Below, one piece after another: positions 31,492 through 39,641 of a stretch of DNA of 64,000 nucleotides; position 1 is the first letter of the stretch; each line of letters starts with the position of its first letter. Origin of the DNA: Nibrella viscosa (GTDB lineage: Bacteria > Bacteroidota > Bacteroidia > Cytophagales > Spirosomataceae). The stretch lies in NCBI RefSeq assembly GCF_039541875.1, contig NZ_BAABHB010000003.1:186001-250000 (forward strand), written 5' to 3'. The notes beneath the pieces were generated by a model. That model was not told the origin of the DNA. It did no database searches and saw only the letters and a program-made list of their open reading frames with translations. The position numbers and the translations under genes are program-made.

Positions 31492-32205
31492 ATGCTTTAC
31501 CGGCATCATGAAAAGCCGGGCTGTATGGCCACCAATGCTGATAACCCCTGCCTGGGTTTTGACCAGGAAACCGAAGGATTTTACCAGGCGCTTTTCCGCG
31601 ATAGTCAGCCGGCCTGGGAGTGTTTATATATAAAGGCTTACCGGAGTTTCATTCCGTATGCCCGGCAGCGGAGTCTGATTTCGGAGGATGATGCGCTTGA
31701 CATTCTGCAGGAGGGGCTGGCAGAATTTGCGGTAAAACTGAAAAATGGGAAGTACCTTTTTCAGGGTAAGCCGGTGACAGCGTATGTATTTACCGTGTGT
31801 CGCAACCGGTGGGTCAGCTTTATGAAAAAAAATCCGATTCGGAAGGGCAATGTCGACCTGGAGATGGAAGCCAATGAGGACGATCTGTTTGCTTCCAGCG
31901 AGCAGCCACAGATGGTCACTATGTTCAGGCGGGATGATGATCCGGAAGACGATGATAGTGAAAACAGCCTGGAAGCGCGGGACTCCATCTGGGAGGATAG
32001 TGAAGTGGACTGGGAGGCCGTGAACCGTTCCTTTGCTGAGGTGGGTGAGGATTGCCGGACGATGCTGCACTGCTTTTATGTCGAAGAGAGGTCGCTGGGT
32101 GAGTGCGGAGCCCGCATCGGTTTGCAGGAAAATTCCGCGAAAGTAAAGCGCTTCCGGTGCGCCCAGCGCATGAAAGCCCTGTACACCCAATACAGACGTG
32201 ACTAA
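31492..32205 (+). CDS. ECF-type RNA polymerase sigma factor with acidic linker
   Basis: A 237-residue protein. Residues ~30-115 match sigma region 2 (AWECLYIKAYRSFIPYARQR, DDALDILQEGLAEFAVKL, AYVFTVCRNRWVSFMKK). Residues ~185-237 match region 4 with a helix-turn-helix (RTMLHCFYVEERSLGECGARIGLQENSAKVKRFRCAQRMKAL). The linker between is unusually long and acidic (DDDPEDDDSENSLE). The start could also be M12 at 31525. It is followed 49 nt later by a membrane protein with anti-sigma layout, then by a secreted protease, and is divergent from curli. Its target promoters are unknown. Confidence 0.85.
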   Translation: MLYRHHEKPGCMATNADNPCLGFDQETEGFYQALFRDSQPAWECLYIKAYRSFIPYARQRSLISEDDALDILQEGLAEFAVKLKNGKYLFQGKPVTAYVFTVCRNRWVSFMKKNPIRKGNVDLEMEANEDDLFASSEQPQMVTMFRRDDDPEDDDSENSLEARDSIWEDSEVDWEAVNRSFAEVGEDCRTMLHCFYVEERSLGECGARIGLQENSAKVKRFRCAQRMKALYTQYRRD

Positions 32206-32254
32206 ATCAAGAATAAGGTCCTGGTAACCCTCGACCCGTAAACTGGAGACCAAT

Positions 32255-33046
32255 ATGGAATTATCGGATGAACTACTGGAACAGATCAACGCCTACCTGT
32301 CGGGTCGGATGGCGGTGGCGGAAAAGGACCGGTTCGAGACGCAACTGCGGCAGGATGCCGACCTTCGGCGGGAGGTAGCCTCGCAGCGGGAAATCAAAGA
32401 GGGCATTGCCATGATTGCTCAGAAACAGCGGTTCCGGCAACTGCATGCCGACCTGGAAAAACGAGGACTGCTAACCGAAACTGACAATTCGGTATTGAAG
32501 AACGATAACATCGCTGCTCCGGCTGAAGAAACAAAGGTGATTTCCTTTCCGGCCAGACAATCCGTATTCCGGGCAAACTGGACCTATTGGGCGGCAGCCG
32601 CTACCATTGTGCTGGTAGTAGGGCTTGGCTGGATGTTCTTCCGGGATCAGTCAGGTGGGCAGCAGGTAGCCCGCAATGAGCAACTTTTCAATTCGGTATT
32701 CGCCACGGACCTTAAACCTGCACCCATACTGCCAACCGACCCCGACCGTGTGGCCGCTCCTGAAATCACTCCGGCCACTTTGCAGGATTCGGTACGTTTG
32801 CAGGAGGCTGTTACGGCGCTCCGTCAGGGCCGAACGCAGGCGGCCATCCAGCGGCTTCGGCCAATGGTACAACGTGCCCCCGGGCATTGGCAGGCCAGTG
32901 CGCAGTGGTACCTGGCGCTGGCCTATCTGAAAAACAACCAGCCCGAGCAGGCCCGGCAGACGCTTAGTGAGATTGCCGCGCTGAACGGTCATCCGTATCA
33001 GCAGGAAGCGCGGGCACTTATCGGGCAATTAGCCCTATCCGATTGA
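32255..33046 (+). CDS. Membrane anti-sigma-factor-like protein with TPR-like periplasmic part
   Basis: A 263-residue protein. The N-terminal ~105 residues are cytosolic and begin with MELSDELLEQINAYLSGRMA, resembling the anti-sigma N-terminal helix in which a short segment precedes D/E-rich helices. One membrane helix lies at ~110-129 (YWAAAATIVLVVGLGWMFF). The periplasmic part has helical TPR-like units (LQEAVTALRQGRTQAAIQRL, WYLALAYLKNNQPEQARQTL). This is a common layout in Bacteroidota downstream of ECF sigma genes. The protease gene starts 1 nt after its stop, so the two are likely co-translated. Anti-sigma activity is inferred from position. Confidence 0.75.
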   Translation: MELSDELLEQINAYLSGRMAVAEKDRFETQLRQDADLRREVASQREIKEGIAMIAQKQRFRQLHADLEKRGLLTETDNSVLKNDNIAAPAEETKVISFPARQSVFRANWTYWAAAATIVLVVGLGWMFFRDQSGGQQVARNEQLFNSVFATDLKPAPILPTDPDRVAAPEITPATLQDSVRLQEAVTALRQGRTQAAIQRLRPMVQRAPGHWQASAQWYLALAYLKNNQPEQARQTLSEIAALNGHPYQQEARALIGQLALSD

Positions 33047-33047
33047 T

Positions 33048-33902
33048 ATGAAATCTGCTACCTTTATCGGCTTTGGGGTTTTGGTGCTGGTTGGGTGGAT
33101 ACACGCTCAGCCGGCAGCGGCTCAGACGTCCATCAATCCGGGTATGCTGCTGGATGATGAGGGGTATGAGCAGGCTCCCTTCCAGGAGATAGTTACCAAA
33201 GTACCACTGCCGGCCAGGGTTTCGTATGAGTCGTATTGCCCATCCGTGCAGAAGCAGGGCACCTATAGCACCTGCGTCGGTTTTGCCTGCGCCTACTACA
33301 TGCGGACCATCCTGGAAGCAAAAAACAAAGGTATCACAAACAAGGTTCAGATAAATCAGCTGGCCTTTTCGCCCAGCTACCTCTACGAAAAAGCCAAACT
33401 GGATGGCGATTATGCCTGCACCCAGGGTGTTTACCTGTCCAAAGCGTTTGAGGTGCTGAAAGGAGTAGGCGTAGCACCCTTTAAGCAATTTCCGTACCCT
33501 GCCTGCGGGCAGAAGACCGGCACCGTTGATGCCGTAGCCGCCCGTTACCGCATTAATGATTATGAGCGGTTGTTCAGCGTGCAGGATGAAGAACAGAAAA
33601 AAATATACCGAATCAAAAAGACCCTGGCGGAGGGTAGTCCGGTGGTGATCGGTATAGTAGTGCCGCAGTCATTCTACTTTGCCGGTGCCCGCTGGGAGCC
33701 TGCTCAGAATGATGACCCAACCGATAAGCAGTTGCAGGGCCATGCCTTATGCGTGATTGGCTACGACGACAAACGGTACGGGGGGGCTTTCCGGGTAGTC
33801 AACAGCTTTGGCCCGGCCTGGGGCGATGGGGGCTTCTGCTGGATCAGTTACCGCGATCTGGCCCGCTTTACCCGCTATGGCTTCACCATCCGGCAGCCCT
33901 AA
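33048..33902 (+). CDS. Secreted papain-fold (C1 family) cysteine protease
   Basis: A 284-residue exported protein (signal to about residue 25, ...AAAQ). The catalytic set of family C1 is complete: oxyanion Gln70 and nucleophile Cys76 in KQGTYSTCVGFACAYY, His232 in GHALCVIGYDD, and Asn252 in VVNSFGPAWGDGGFCWISY. There is no long pro-domain (only ~45 residues before the catalytic start), so activity may not be controlled by a classical propeptide. It is third in a sigma/anti-sigma/protease unit. Its stop overlaps by 4 nt the stop of the convergent DUF4384 gene, and two caspase-fold genes lie in that opposing operon. Confidence 0.9.
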   Translation: MKSATFIGFGVLVLVGWIHAQPAAAQTSINPGMLLDDEGYEQAPFQEIVTKVPLPARVSYESYCPSVQKQGTYSTCVGFACAYYMRTILEAKNKGITNKVQINQLAFSPSYLYEKAKLDGDYACTQGVYLSKAFEVLKGVGVAPFKQFPYPACGQKTGTVDAVAARYRINDYERLFSVQDEEQKKIYRIKKTLAEGSPVVIGIVVPQSFYFAGARWEPAQNDDPTDKQLQGHALCVIGYDDKRYGGAFRVVNSFGPAWGDGGFCWISYRDLARFTRYGFTIRQP

Positions 33903-35407
33903 TCCGCTTTGGTGATGGGCCGGGTAGTAATCTGAAGCCGGTCCTCGGCTACGGCCTTTCTGCTGCGGGTACATTTAGCCGCTTTCATGATTTCGGGCAG
34001 GGAGCCTACCAGCTCATCGTAGTCGCGTTCTTTCCGTACATAGGCAGTCCGGTTTGGGGTAGTTGGTATCGGGCAGAACGGCTCCTCGGCGGCATAAACC
34101 AGCACATGTTCGGTGCCGAACGGGGCTGCGCAGATAAACTTGATGCCAGGCGCTATGCGAACAAAACGGTTTTCCTGACCGGGCTTGATTTCAAAATTGG
34201 CTTCCAGCAGCGTTTTGGTGCCGTCGGCCAGCAGGTAGAGCAGGCGCAGGTGACAGGGGCGGTTGGCTTTGGCTTCAAAAAAGAACTGATTCCCCTCCCA
34301 ATACTCGATGCTGGTGCGACCCCGATCCGTCCGAAGCTCTACAGCCAGAGCGATTTTCGCGGGTGGGGTATGCTGCTGAAGCGTATCCCGGATGGCAGCT
34401 ACCTGCTGGTAGTGTGCAGGCTTCAGGCTCAGGTTATGCTCACTAATCCAGGAAAGAGGTAAATCAGCATTCTCGACTTTCGCCAGGATTCGGTTGGCAT
34501 GCAGGTCGACAAGCTCGGCTACCAGCCGCAGCGAATTAAGGTCTTCCTGGTAATATCCCCTGACAACCAGATTGCCGTCTTCGCTCCGGGCCGGCGACAC
34601 CACCGAAACATTCTGTTTTTCCAGACAATTACTGAACGTAGCAAAAATACGGTCGGACAAACCGTCGTTGATGCCGCAGCGGTTATACGTAAACATCTCC
34701 AGCACCAGTCGCTGAGCAGAGACCGGCAGGGCTGCTTTCAGTTTTTGGGCCAGCGTAGTCAGAACGGCGGTCAGGTCTTTCGATTTATGTTCAGCCGCTT
34801 TAATGTCCCTGGCCGTAACTGTAAAGGCCGTAGACGGCCAGGTCTCTACCTTATTGATACCGGCGATTTTAAAGGTATGATACAGGTCTAACTGCTTATC
34901 GTAGACAAACATCACCCGGAACTCGGTCAGGTTCTGAAACTGGAACGCCTTCCCTTTTTTATCAGCCCCCTTTACCTGTTTGTCCAGGTATACATTGATG
35001 TAAGGCATACCATCGGGGGTACGCTGCATGTCGTAACGCGCTTCATCGAATGCCAGGTTATTGATAATGGGGTTGCCGCCGGAGAAGATGCGGCAGTCTT
35101 TGACGTACTCGTCGATAGTCGTGTACGCGTTGGCGGCACTTCTGAACTCATTAAATACCAGCACATCCCGGCTGCGAAAAGCATCCCGAACCAGGCCATT
35201 GATATGGTTACGCAGGGCTTCAATAGGCTGATCCGTTTCGTAGCGGGTCAGAATCTCCATATTGACCAGGTATTTGTCCTGAATCAGCCGGCAGGCATTC
35301 TGGGCAATCTTTATTTTGTCGGATTGGGAGAATGGCTGGGCCTCAGCGGGCGTATAGAGCCCTACCATAAAAGCGATTAGCCACAGCATGCCAGACCGAA
35401 CGCTCAT
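33899..35407 (-). CDS. Secreted protein with C-terminal DUF4384-like domain
   Basis: A 502-residue protein with a signal peptide (MLWLIAFMVGLYTPAEAQ within the first 24 residues). The N-terminal ~200 residues are of unknown fold (AFRSRDVLVFNEFRSAANAY, FDEARYDMQRTPDGMPYIN, MFVYDKQLDLYHTF). Residues ~350-445 look like DUF4384 (IALAVELRTDRG, YWEGNQFFFEAKANRPCHLRLLYLLADG, GIKFICAAPFGTEHVLVYA), a beta-sandwich often found with caspase-fold proteins. It is the last gene of the five-gene operon starting at 39543, with one base between it and the upstream caspase gene. It may be a partner or substrate of those proteases; no catalytic motif is seen. Confidence 0.75.
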   Translation of the reverse strand: MSVRSGMLWLIAFMVGLYTPAEAQPFSQSDKIKIAQNACRLIQDKYLVNMEILTRYETDQPIEALRNHINGLVRDAFRSRDVLVFNEFRSAANAYTTIDEYVKDCRIFSGGNPIINNLAFDEARYDMQRTPDGMPYINVYLDKQVKGADKKGKAFQFQNLTEFRVMFVYDKQLDLYHTFKIAGINKVETWPSTAFTVTARDIKAAEHKSKDLTAVLTTLAQKLKAALPVSAQRLVLEMFTYNRCGINDGLSDRIFATFSNCLEKQNVSVVSPARSEDGNLVVRGYYQEDLNSLRLVAELVDLHANRILAKVENADLPLSWISEHNLSLKPAHYQQVAAIRDTLQQHTPPAKIALAVELRTDRGRTSIEYWEGNQFFFEAKANRPCHLRLLYLLADGTKTLLEANFEIKPGQENRFVRIAPGIKFICAAPFGTEHVLVYAAEEPFCPIPTTPNRTAYVRKERDYDELVGSLPEIMKAAKCTRSRKAVAEDRLQITTRPITKAD

Positions 35408-35408
35408 G

Positions 35409-36812
35409 TTACTGCACCGATTTTTTAGGGGTAGCTTCCGTGATGCGGACGTTACCGAGCAGGACTATCCATTTATGTTCTTCATAAAAGGGGTCTTTCC
35501 GGTCGCGGAGGTCCACCTCAACCTGCTTGGCGGTTTTATCGCCGTACAGAATCTGCCCCTTCCGGTCAAATGCCTGGAACTGCTGAAAGTACGTGGCCGT
35601 GGTGGAATAGCCTTCTTTGGTTGGCTCCCAATCGCCAATCAGGGCAACATCGTAGAACGTCAGATTGATGTCGACGTATTTCTTTTCCTGGTTCAGGTTC
35701 TTCAGCCGGCGCAGGTAACTGTCAAGCGCATATTCCTTCACCTTTTTGTCTCGGGTTGAACTCACCTGCATGCTCGTGTTGGGCATGAACAGGCGCAGGG
35801 CGTTTTCGATGGCAAGCTCCCGGATATTATCCTGCTGGTCGGGGTCTGCTACAATGGTGAGGTACCGCTGGAATTCGGCTACCTTGTGTTCTGTTTGTGT
35901 CCGGAATTCCCGCAGTTGCTGGTCACTTAATTTGTTTTCCTGTACAATCCGGTTACGGTCTACCGGCAGCGGAGCCTGCGCCAGTTCAGGCACCGGAACC
36001 TCCTGTACATGAACCGCGTAGATCGACTGCTTGGTTTGGGTAGCCTTAAAAAGAATCAGCCGGTTCTGGGCGTCACTCAACAGGTTTTCCCAGGTTGAGG
36101 GTTTATTGGTCCGGGCAGCATGCAGCAACGCGTCGTCGAACGCACGGGTGTAGAAACTGCCCGAATCCGGGTGCGCACAGGCCTGCTGCGGGGGCTGACT
36201 GCTGGCAATCAGCACATCGCCTTTCACGTCCAGAAACAGACTCCGGTAAGCCACGTTCAGCGAATCGCTGGGCAGCGGTTTTAATGCCACGCGTTTGCCC
36301 GTCATCCCACGGGTGAGGTTCATCAGCAGATTACAGCAGTCGCCCATAGTAACACACAGGCGTGGTTTTTTGCTTTTTAGCATGTCGTGGATTGCCGACA
36401 GCCCCGGATTCTGCCCCAGGTTATGTTCGGCTTTCTCCAGCAGCAGAATTGGGAATCGGTCGCTGCGGCCGGGGGCATTGTAGCCGTGGCCGGTATAGTA
36501 CAGAAACACAACATCATTGGGCTGAGGAGTCAGTTGTCGGAGCGCTTCGTCAAGTTGCTTCCGGCCGAAAGCCGAACCGGCAAAATATTGTTCTTTCAAT
36601 TGGTACTTGATGGCGGAGGCTATAACGGTAAACTGCCGGTGCAGGGTGATCATATCCCGTTCGCAGGCTTTTGTCAGCTCCGGGTCCTGGGTATCGGCTA
36701 CGATTAAGGCATGAAACGTCTGCGCCCGGCCGCTGTAACCGGCAGCCAAAAGGCATAACAGTACCGTTAGCGTTCGGTACTTCCAGGTCCTTTTCGTGCG
36801 GTTCGTTTCCAT
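35409..36812 (-). CDS. Secreted caspase-fold (C14-like) protein, copy 2
   Basis: A 467-residue exported protein (basic start, hydrophobic stretch ~13-30 ending ...GRAQ). The caspase-like p20 region follows directly: FHALIVADTQDPELTKACE, VVFLYYTGHG with His109, and LCVTMGDCCN with Cys160 as probable nucleophile, so the dyad is complete. After about residue 290 comes a helical region (QQLREFRTQTEHKVAEFQRY) and then a conserved-looking beta-rich domain containing WEPTKEGYSTTATYFQQF. It sits 14 nt after the other caspase gene and 1 nt before the DUF4384 gene. It may process surface or fibre proteins; this is inference. Confidence 0.88.
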   Translation of the reverse strand: METNRTKRTWKYRTLTVLLCLLAAGYSGRAQTFHALIVADTQDPELTKACERDMITLHRQFTVIASAIKYQLKEQYFAGSAFGRKQLDEALRQLTPQPNDVVFLYYTGHGYNAPGRSDRFPILLLEKAEHNLGQNPGLSAIHDMLKSKKPRLCVTMGDCCNLLMNLTRGMTGKRVALKPLPSDSLNVAYRSLFLDVKGDVLIASSQPPQQACAHPDSGSFYTRAFDDALLHAARTNKPSTWENLLSDAQNRLILFKATQTKQSIYAVHVQEVPVPELAQAPLPVDRNRIVQENKLSDQQLREFRTQTEHKVAEFQRYLTIVADPDQQDNIRELAIENALRLFMPNTSMQVSSTRDKKVKEYALDSYLRRLKNLNQEKKYVDINLTFYDVALIGDWEPTKEGYSTTATYFQQFQAFDRKGQILYGDKTAKQVEVDLRDRKDPFYEEHKWIVLLGNVRITEATPKKSVQ

Positions 36813-36826
36813 AATTATCTAAAAAA

Positions 36827-37984
36827 TTACCGTTCTCCTTTATTGCCCTGCTCGTTTGCGCCTGTGACGTCTTCCTGACGCTTAAAATAAAACTTGCCCC
36901 GCAAAGTACCTTCAATATAAGGCCGCTGATTGAACCCCCGCTCCTCCAGACCTCGCTCAATTAGGTCTGGCAGGTCACGAATATCGACATTAGGCTGGTT
37001 TATATGCTTGACTAGTTCGCTAGTAAACAGGCCGTTCTGTTCGTCTCCGTCATAAGCTGGTTTGTTGGGCTCAGTAGCGTAAATTATAAATGTGCCTACC
37101 GGTGGCCGCATTGCCGCGTAAAGTTGATCGCCGGGCCCCCTCAGCCAGGATCGGTAGGGGTTGTTGCGACAGGCATCCCAGAAAATCAAATTAGCTCCGG
37201 CCTGATTGGCGTCTTCCATGCCGGCGATGAGACGGCTCATGGGGTAGCATTTGTATTTTACATCCGATTCTTTGGCCGGGCTAGCGTCTATTGGCTGCAG
37301 GTAGTTGTCTCCGTTGACCATCAGGCCGTGCCCGGCGTAGTAGACCAGTCCGATGTGATTGCCGCTTAACGTACTTACAAACGTGTCGATGGTGTTTTCC
37401 AGATCCTGTAGTGCCAGGTTTTCTTTGTACGTAACGGAAAAGCCCAGATTCTCCAGTTGATCCCTCATCAGCCTGCCGTCGTTAAGGGCATTCTTGAGCG
37501 GATGTGTTTTATAGTCTTTGTTGGCCAATACTAACGCAACCCTTTTTTGCTGAGCTATCGTCGGAGACTTCTGCAACTGGTAGGTAATGAAGCGGGACTC
37601 GGATGTTGTGGTGCCGGCGGCATTGGTGGCTTTTACCTGAATTTCGTTCTGACCGGCCTTCAACTGCACCGCCGTTGTAATCTCCTGGCCGCAGACTACC
37701 CGCTTATAACCCCGCTGCAACCCACCAACTGGCTGGCCATTCAGAATAACCTGATAACTCAGCACCGAGTCTGCCGATTGGATGCAGGCCTTTACAGTAT
37801 AGGCTGGCTGGCCGACGGTAGTCTGGGCTGCTTCGGGTACTTTCCAGGCAATGACCGGCGCGACAGCCGGCGTTTTAGTGATCAACGCCCATTCACTCCG
37901 GGCGGAGGTAACGGTTGTTTTATGCTGACCGAGTACAGAGCCGGCCGGCAGTAGGCAAATCAGTAAAGGAAGAACTGGTTTCAT
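36827..37984 (-). CDS. Secreted caspase-fold (metacaspase-like) protein, copy 1
   Basis: A 385-residue exported protein (signal to ...GSVLGQ, residue 20). Residues ~50-135 look like an Ig/Fn3-type domain (LNGQPVGG, QLKAGQNEIQVKATNAAGTT). The caspase domain follows: RVALVLANKDYKTHPLKNALNDG, LVYYAGHGLMVNGDNYLQP with His219, and LIFWDACRNNP with Cys272, so the dyad is complete. TFIIYATEPNKPAYDG matches the substrate-loop region of bacterial caspase-like proteins. It is distinct from copy 2 in domain order. Neighbours: membrane protein 9 nt upstream, caspase copy 2 14 nt downstream. Confidence 0.9.
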   Translation of the reverse strand: MKPVLPLLICLLPAGSVLGQHKTTVTSARSEWALITKTPAVAPVIAWKVPEAAQTTVGQPAYTVKACIQSADSVLSYQVILNGQPVGGLQRGYKRVVCGQEITTAVQLKAGQNEIQVKATNAAGTTTSESRFITYQLQKSPTIAQQKRVALVLANKDYKTHPLKNALNDGRLMRDQLENLGFSVTYKENLALQDLENTIDTFVSTLSGNHIGLVYYAGHGLMVNGDNYLQPIDASPAKESDVKYKCYPMSRLIAGMEDANQAGANLIFWDACRNNPYRSWLRGPGDQLYAAMRPPVGTFIIYATEPNKPAYDGDEQNGLFTSELVKHINQPNVDIRDLPDLIERGLEERGFNQRPYIEGTLRGKFYFKRQEDVTGANEQGNKGER

Positions 37985-37993
37985 AGTGTACCC

Positions 37994-38746
37994 CTAAAAG
38001 GTGAACTGAACTCCAACGATCGGCGTCTCATCCAGGTAGTGAAACACTACCCGCTTCGGGACCTGCTGCTTCAGATTGCTGCGGCCTCTGAAAAAGGTAT
38101 ACACTACATCGGCCACTAGTACAGCCGCAGCCGCCCGGGTGGTAATCAGATAGTGATGCCGCAACCGGGCCGATTCCTGATAAAACGGCTCGGCGTCTTC
38201 GGCCGTTAACTGACTTTCATACAGGCTGTATTGCCGGTTTGCACGACTGCGCTGGATCAGGCCATAGGCCAGTAAGCCGCCGTAGCCGGCTGTAATCAGC
38301 GGCCGCAGGCCAATTTGGCGGTTGGGCTGCACCAGAACATTCCCCAATCCAGGCACCAGAAGCGACGCAAGTGCATTGGCCGGTCCTCCGCCCGTAGCGG
38401 GTGATTTTACAAATACTTCGGCCCGTAGCTGGTCTTTGTCTCCAATGACCACCCGGTCGAGGGGGTAGTCCCAGTAAACGGTTTTGTTCTGCCCCGGCAT
38501 CACACCCCGCCCGATATCTCCTGAGACGGTTCTGGCGGCCAGCAGGCCTTTACTACGGCTCTCTACCTGTATATATATCGAATCTGCCGGAACGTTATCG
38601 GCCAGGTCGTACATAATTTTGGCGCGGGTGGCATCCCACTCAACCCGGACGTTGGCAATCGGGGCCTTTTGCCCCAGGCACCGGGCTGGGGCAAGCACCG
38701 CTAAAAGGCCAATAAGCCCGATCAGATAGGTGGCAACAGCTTTCAT
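37994..38746 (-). CDS. Exported/membrane protein of unknown function
   Basis: A 250-residue protein with a signal-like N-terminus (MKAVATYLIGLIGLLAVLAP). A beta-rich extracytoplasmic part follows (ANVRVEWDATRAKIMYDLAD, NKTVYWDYPLDRVVIGD). A C-terminal part has two or three hydrophobic helices (ASLLVPGLGNVLVQP, GLRPLITAGYGGLLAYGLI, AAAAVLVADVVYTFF). The LVPGLG stretch recalls small Bacteroidota membrane proteins found beside caspase-like or DUF4384 genes, but no family was assigned. Its ATG overlaps the LamG gene stop (ATGA), so it is translationally coupled within the caspase operon. Confidence 0.7.
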   Translation of the reverse strand: MKAVATYLIGLIGLLAVLAPARCLGQKAPIANVRVEWDATRAKIMYDLADNVPADSIYIQVESRSKGLLAARTVSGDIGRGVMPGQNKTVYWDYPLDRVVIGDKDQLRAEVFVKSPATGGGPANALASLLVPGLGNVLVQPNRQIGLRPLITAGYGGLLAYGLIQRSRANRQYSLYESQLTAEDAEPFYQESARLRHHYLITTRAAAAVLVADVVYTFFRGRSNLKQQVPKRVVFHYLDETPIVGVQFTF

Positions 38747-39543
38747 TTCTGGTATAACGCCTTAATTTCGGCTTCCGATAGCGCCCGGTTATAGATGCGG
38801 ATGTCGTCCATTAACCCGTCGAAATAATTGTAATCAGTGACGTAGCCGGTATGCATACCAAACCGGAGCGTGCCGCCCACGCAATTGTCGATCGGTCTGT
38901 CCGGCAGGTTGGCATTCACCTGCTTTTCAACCCCATTCAGATAAATTCTGCCCACTTTCCGATCAATGACGCTCACAAAATGATACCATTCATTCATCCT
39001 GAACACTGGGTCATAGTGCAAAACAAAGTCCTGTATGGGCTGCTCCAGCGCACAGGAGCCATCCTGGCTGCCATCCGCTACCAATTCGACACCCGAACTT
39101 TTGGGGGGTTGCAAATAAGGTGGCCGGATATAGGCGTTGTACTGCTGGTTGGTGTTATCGGCGTAGGTAGCTTTGTTGTAAATATGGCAGGTAGAGGTTA
39201 CGACTCTGGGCTTGATCCAGAGACTGATGGATATTACGTCGGGGCGGAGTTTCGGATGGTCCGGTATCAGAAAATAATCGTCGATGCCGTCGAGAAATAA
39301 AGCCGAATTGCTATTATCCTTACGATCGACACCAAACGTTGCGCCGTTCATAAATTGCCCGTGTATCTGATTGCCGCTTACATCCTGGCCTGTGCCCGAA
39401 AACGGGTAATAGGCCACCAGTCCGGTAGTTATATCCGCAAACTGTCGGCGGGGCGGGTCCCATTCTTCACAGCTAACTATAAACACAACCAGCAAACAGA
39501 CGGGTAAGACGTAACGCTGCCGGTGCCGTAGAGGGATGTTCAT
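38743..39543 (-). CDS. LamG/concanavalin-like lipoprotein, first gene of caspase operon
   Basis: A 266-residue lipoprotein (lipobox VFIVSC, Cys25). Residues ~42-262 form a LamG-like jelly roll: LVAYYPFSGTGQDVSGNQIHG, ALFLDGIDDYFLIP, ISISLWIKP, WYHFVSVIDRKVGRIYLNG and GLMDDIRIYNRALSEAEI. Such domains bind carbohydrate or protein ligands on the cell surface. As the promoter-proximal gene of the operon leading to two caspase-fold proteins, it may provide surface recognition or a substrate. This is inference. It is divergent from the NIF3-like gene. Confidence 0.85.
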   Translation of the reverse strand: MNIPLRHRQRYVLPVCLLVVFIVSCEEWDPPRRQFADITTGLVAYYPFSGTGQDVSGNQIHGQFMNGATFGVDRKDNSNSALFLDGIDDYFLIPDHPKLRPDVISISLWIKPRVVTSTCHIYNKATYADNTNQQYNAYIRPPYLQPPKSSGVELVADGSQDGSCALEQPIQDFVLHYDPVFRMNEWYHFVSVIDRKVGRIYLNGVEKQVNANLPDRPIDNCVGGTLRFGMHTGYVTDYNYFDGLMDDIRIYNRALSEAEIKALYQK

Positions 39544-39624
39544 ATTGTATTCTGCGAATGAGTTTTTGACTAAAAAGGAGTGGTAAAATAGCTGAAAAGT
39601 AGCAGTTTACCTAACATTGCGCTG

Positions 39625-39632
39625 TATTTTTG
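39625..39632 (+). promoter_or_regulatory. TAnnTTTG -7 element before the NIF3-like gene
   Basis: TATTTTTG matches the Bacteroidota -7 consensus TAnnTTTG exactly, 9 nt before the ATG at 39642. Transcription would begin only a few bases before the start codon, giving an almost leaderless mRNA. No good -33 TTTG was seen at the usual spacing, so the call is tentative. Confidence 0.4.
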
Positions 39633-39641
39633 CGTAGCCAT

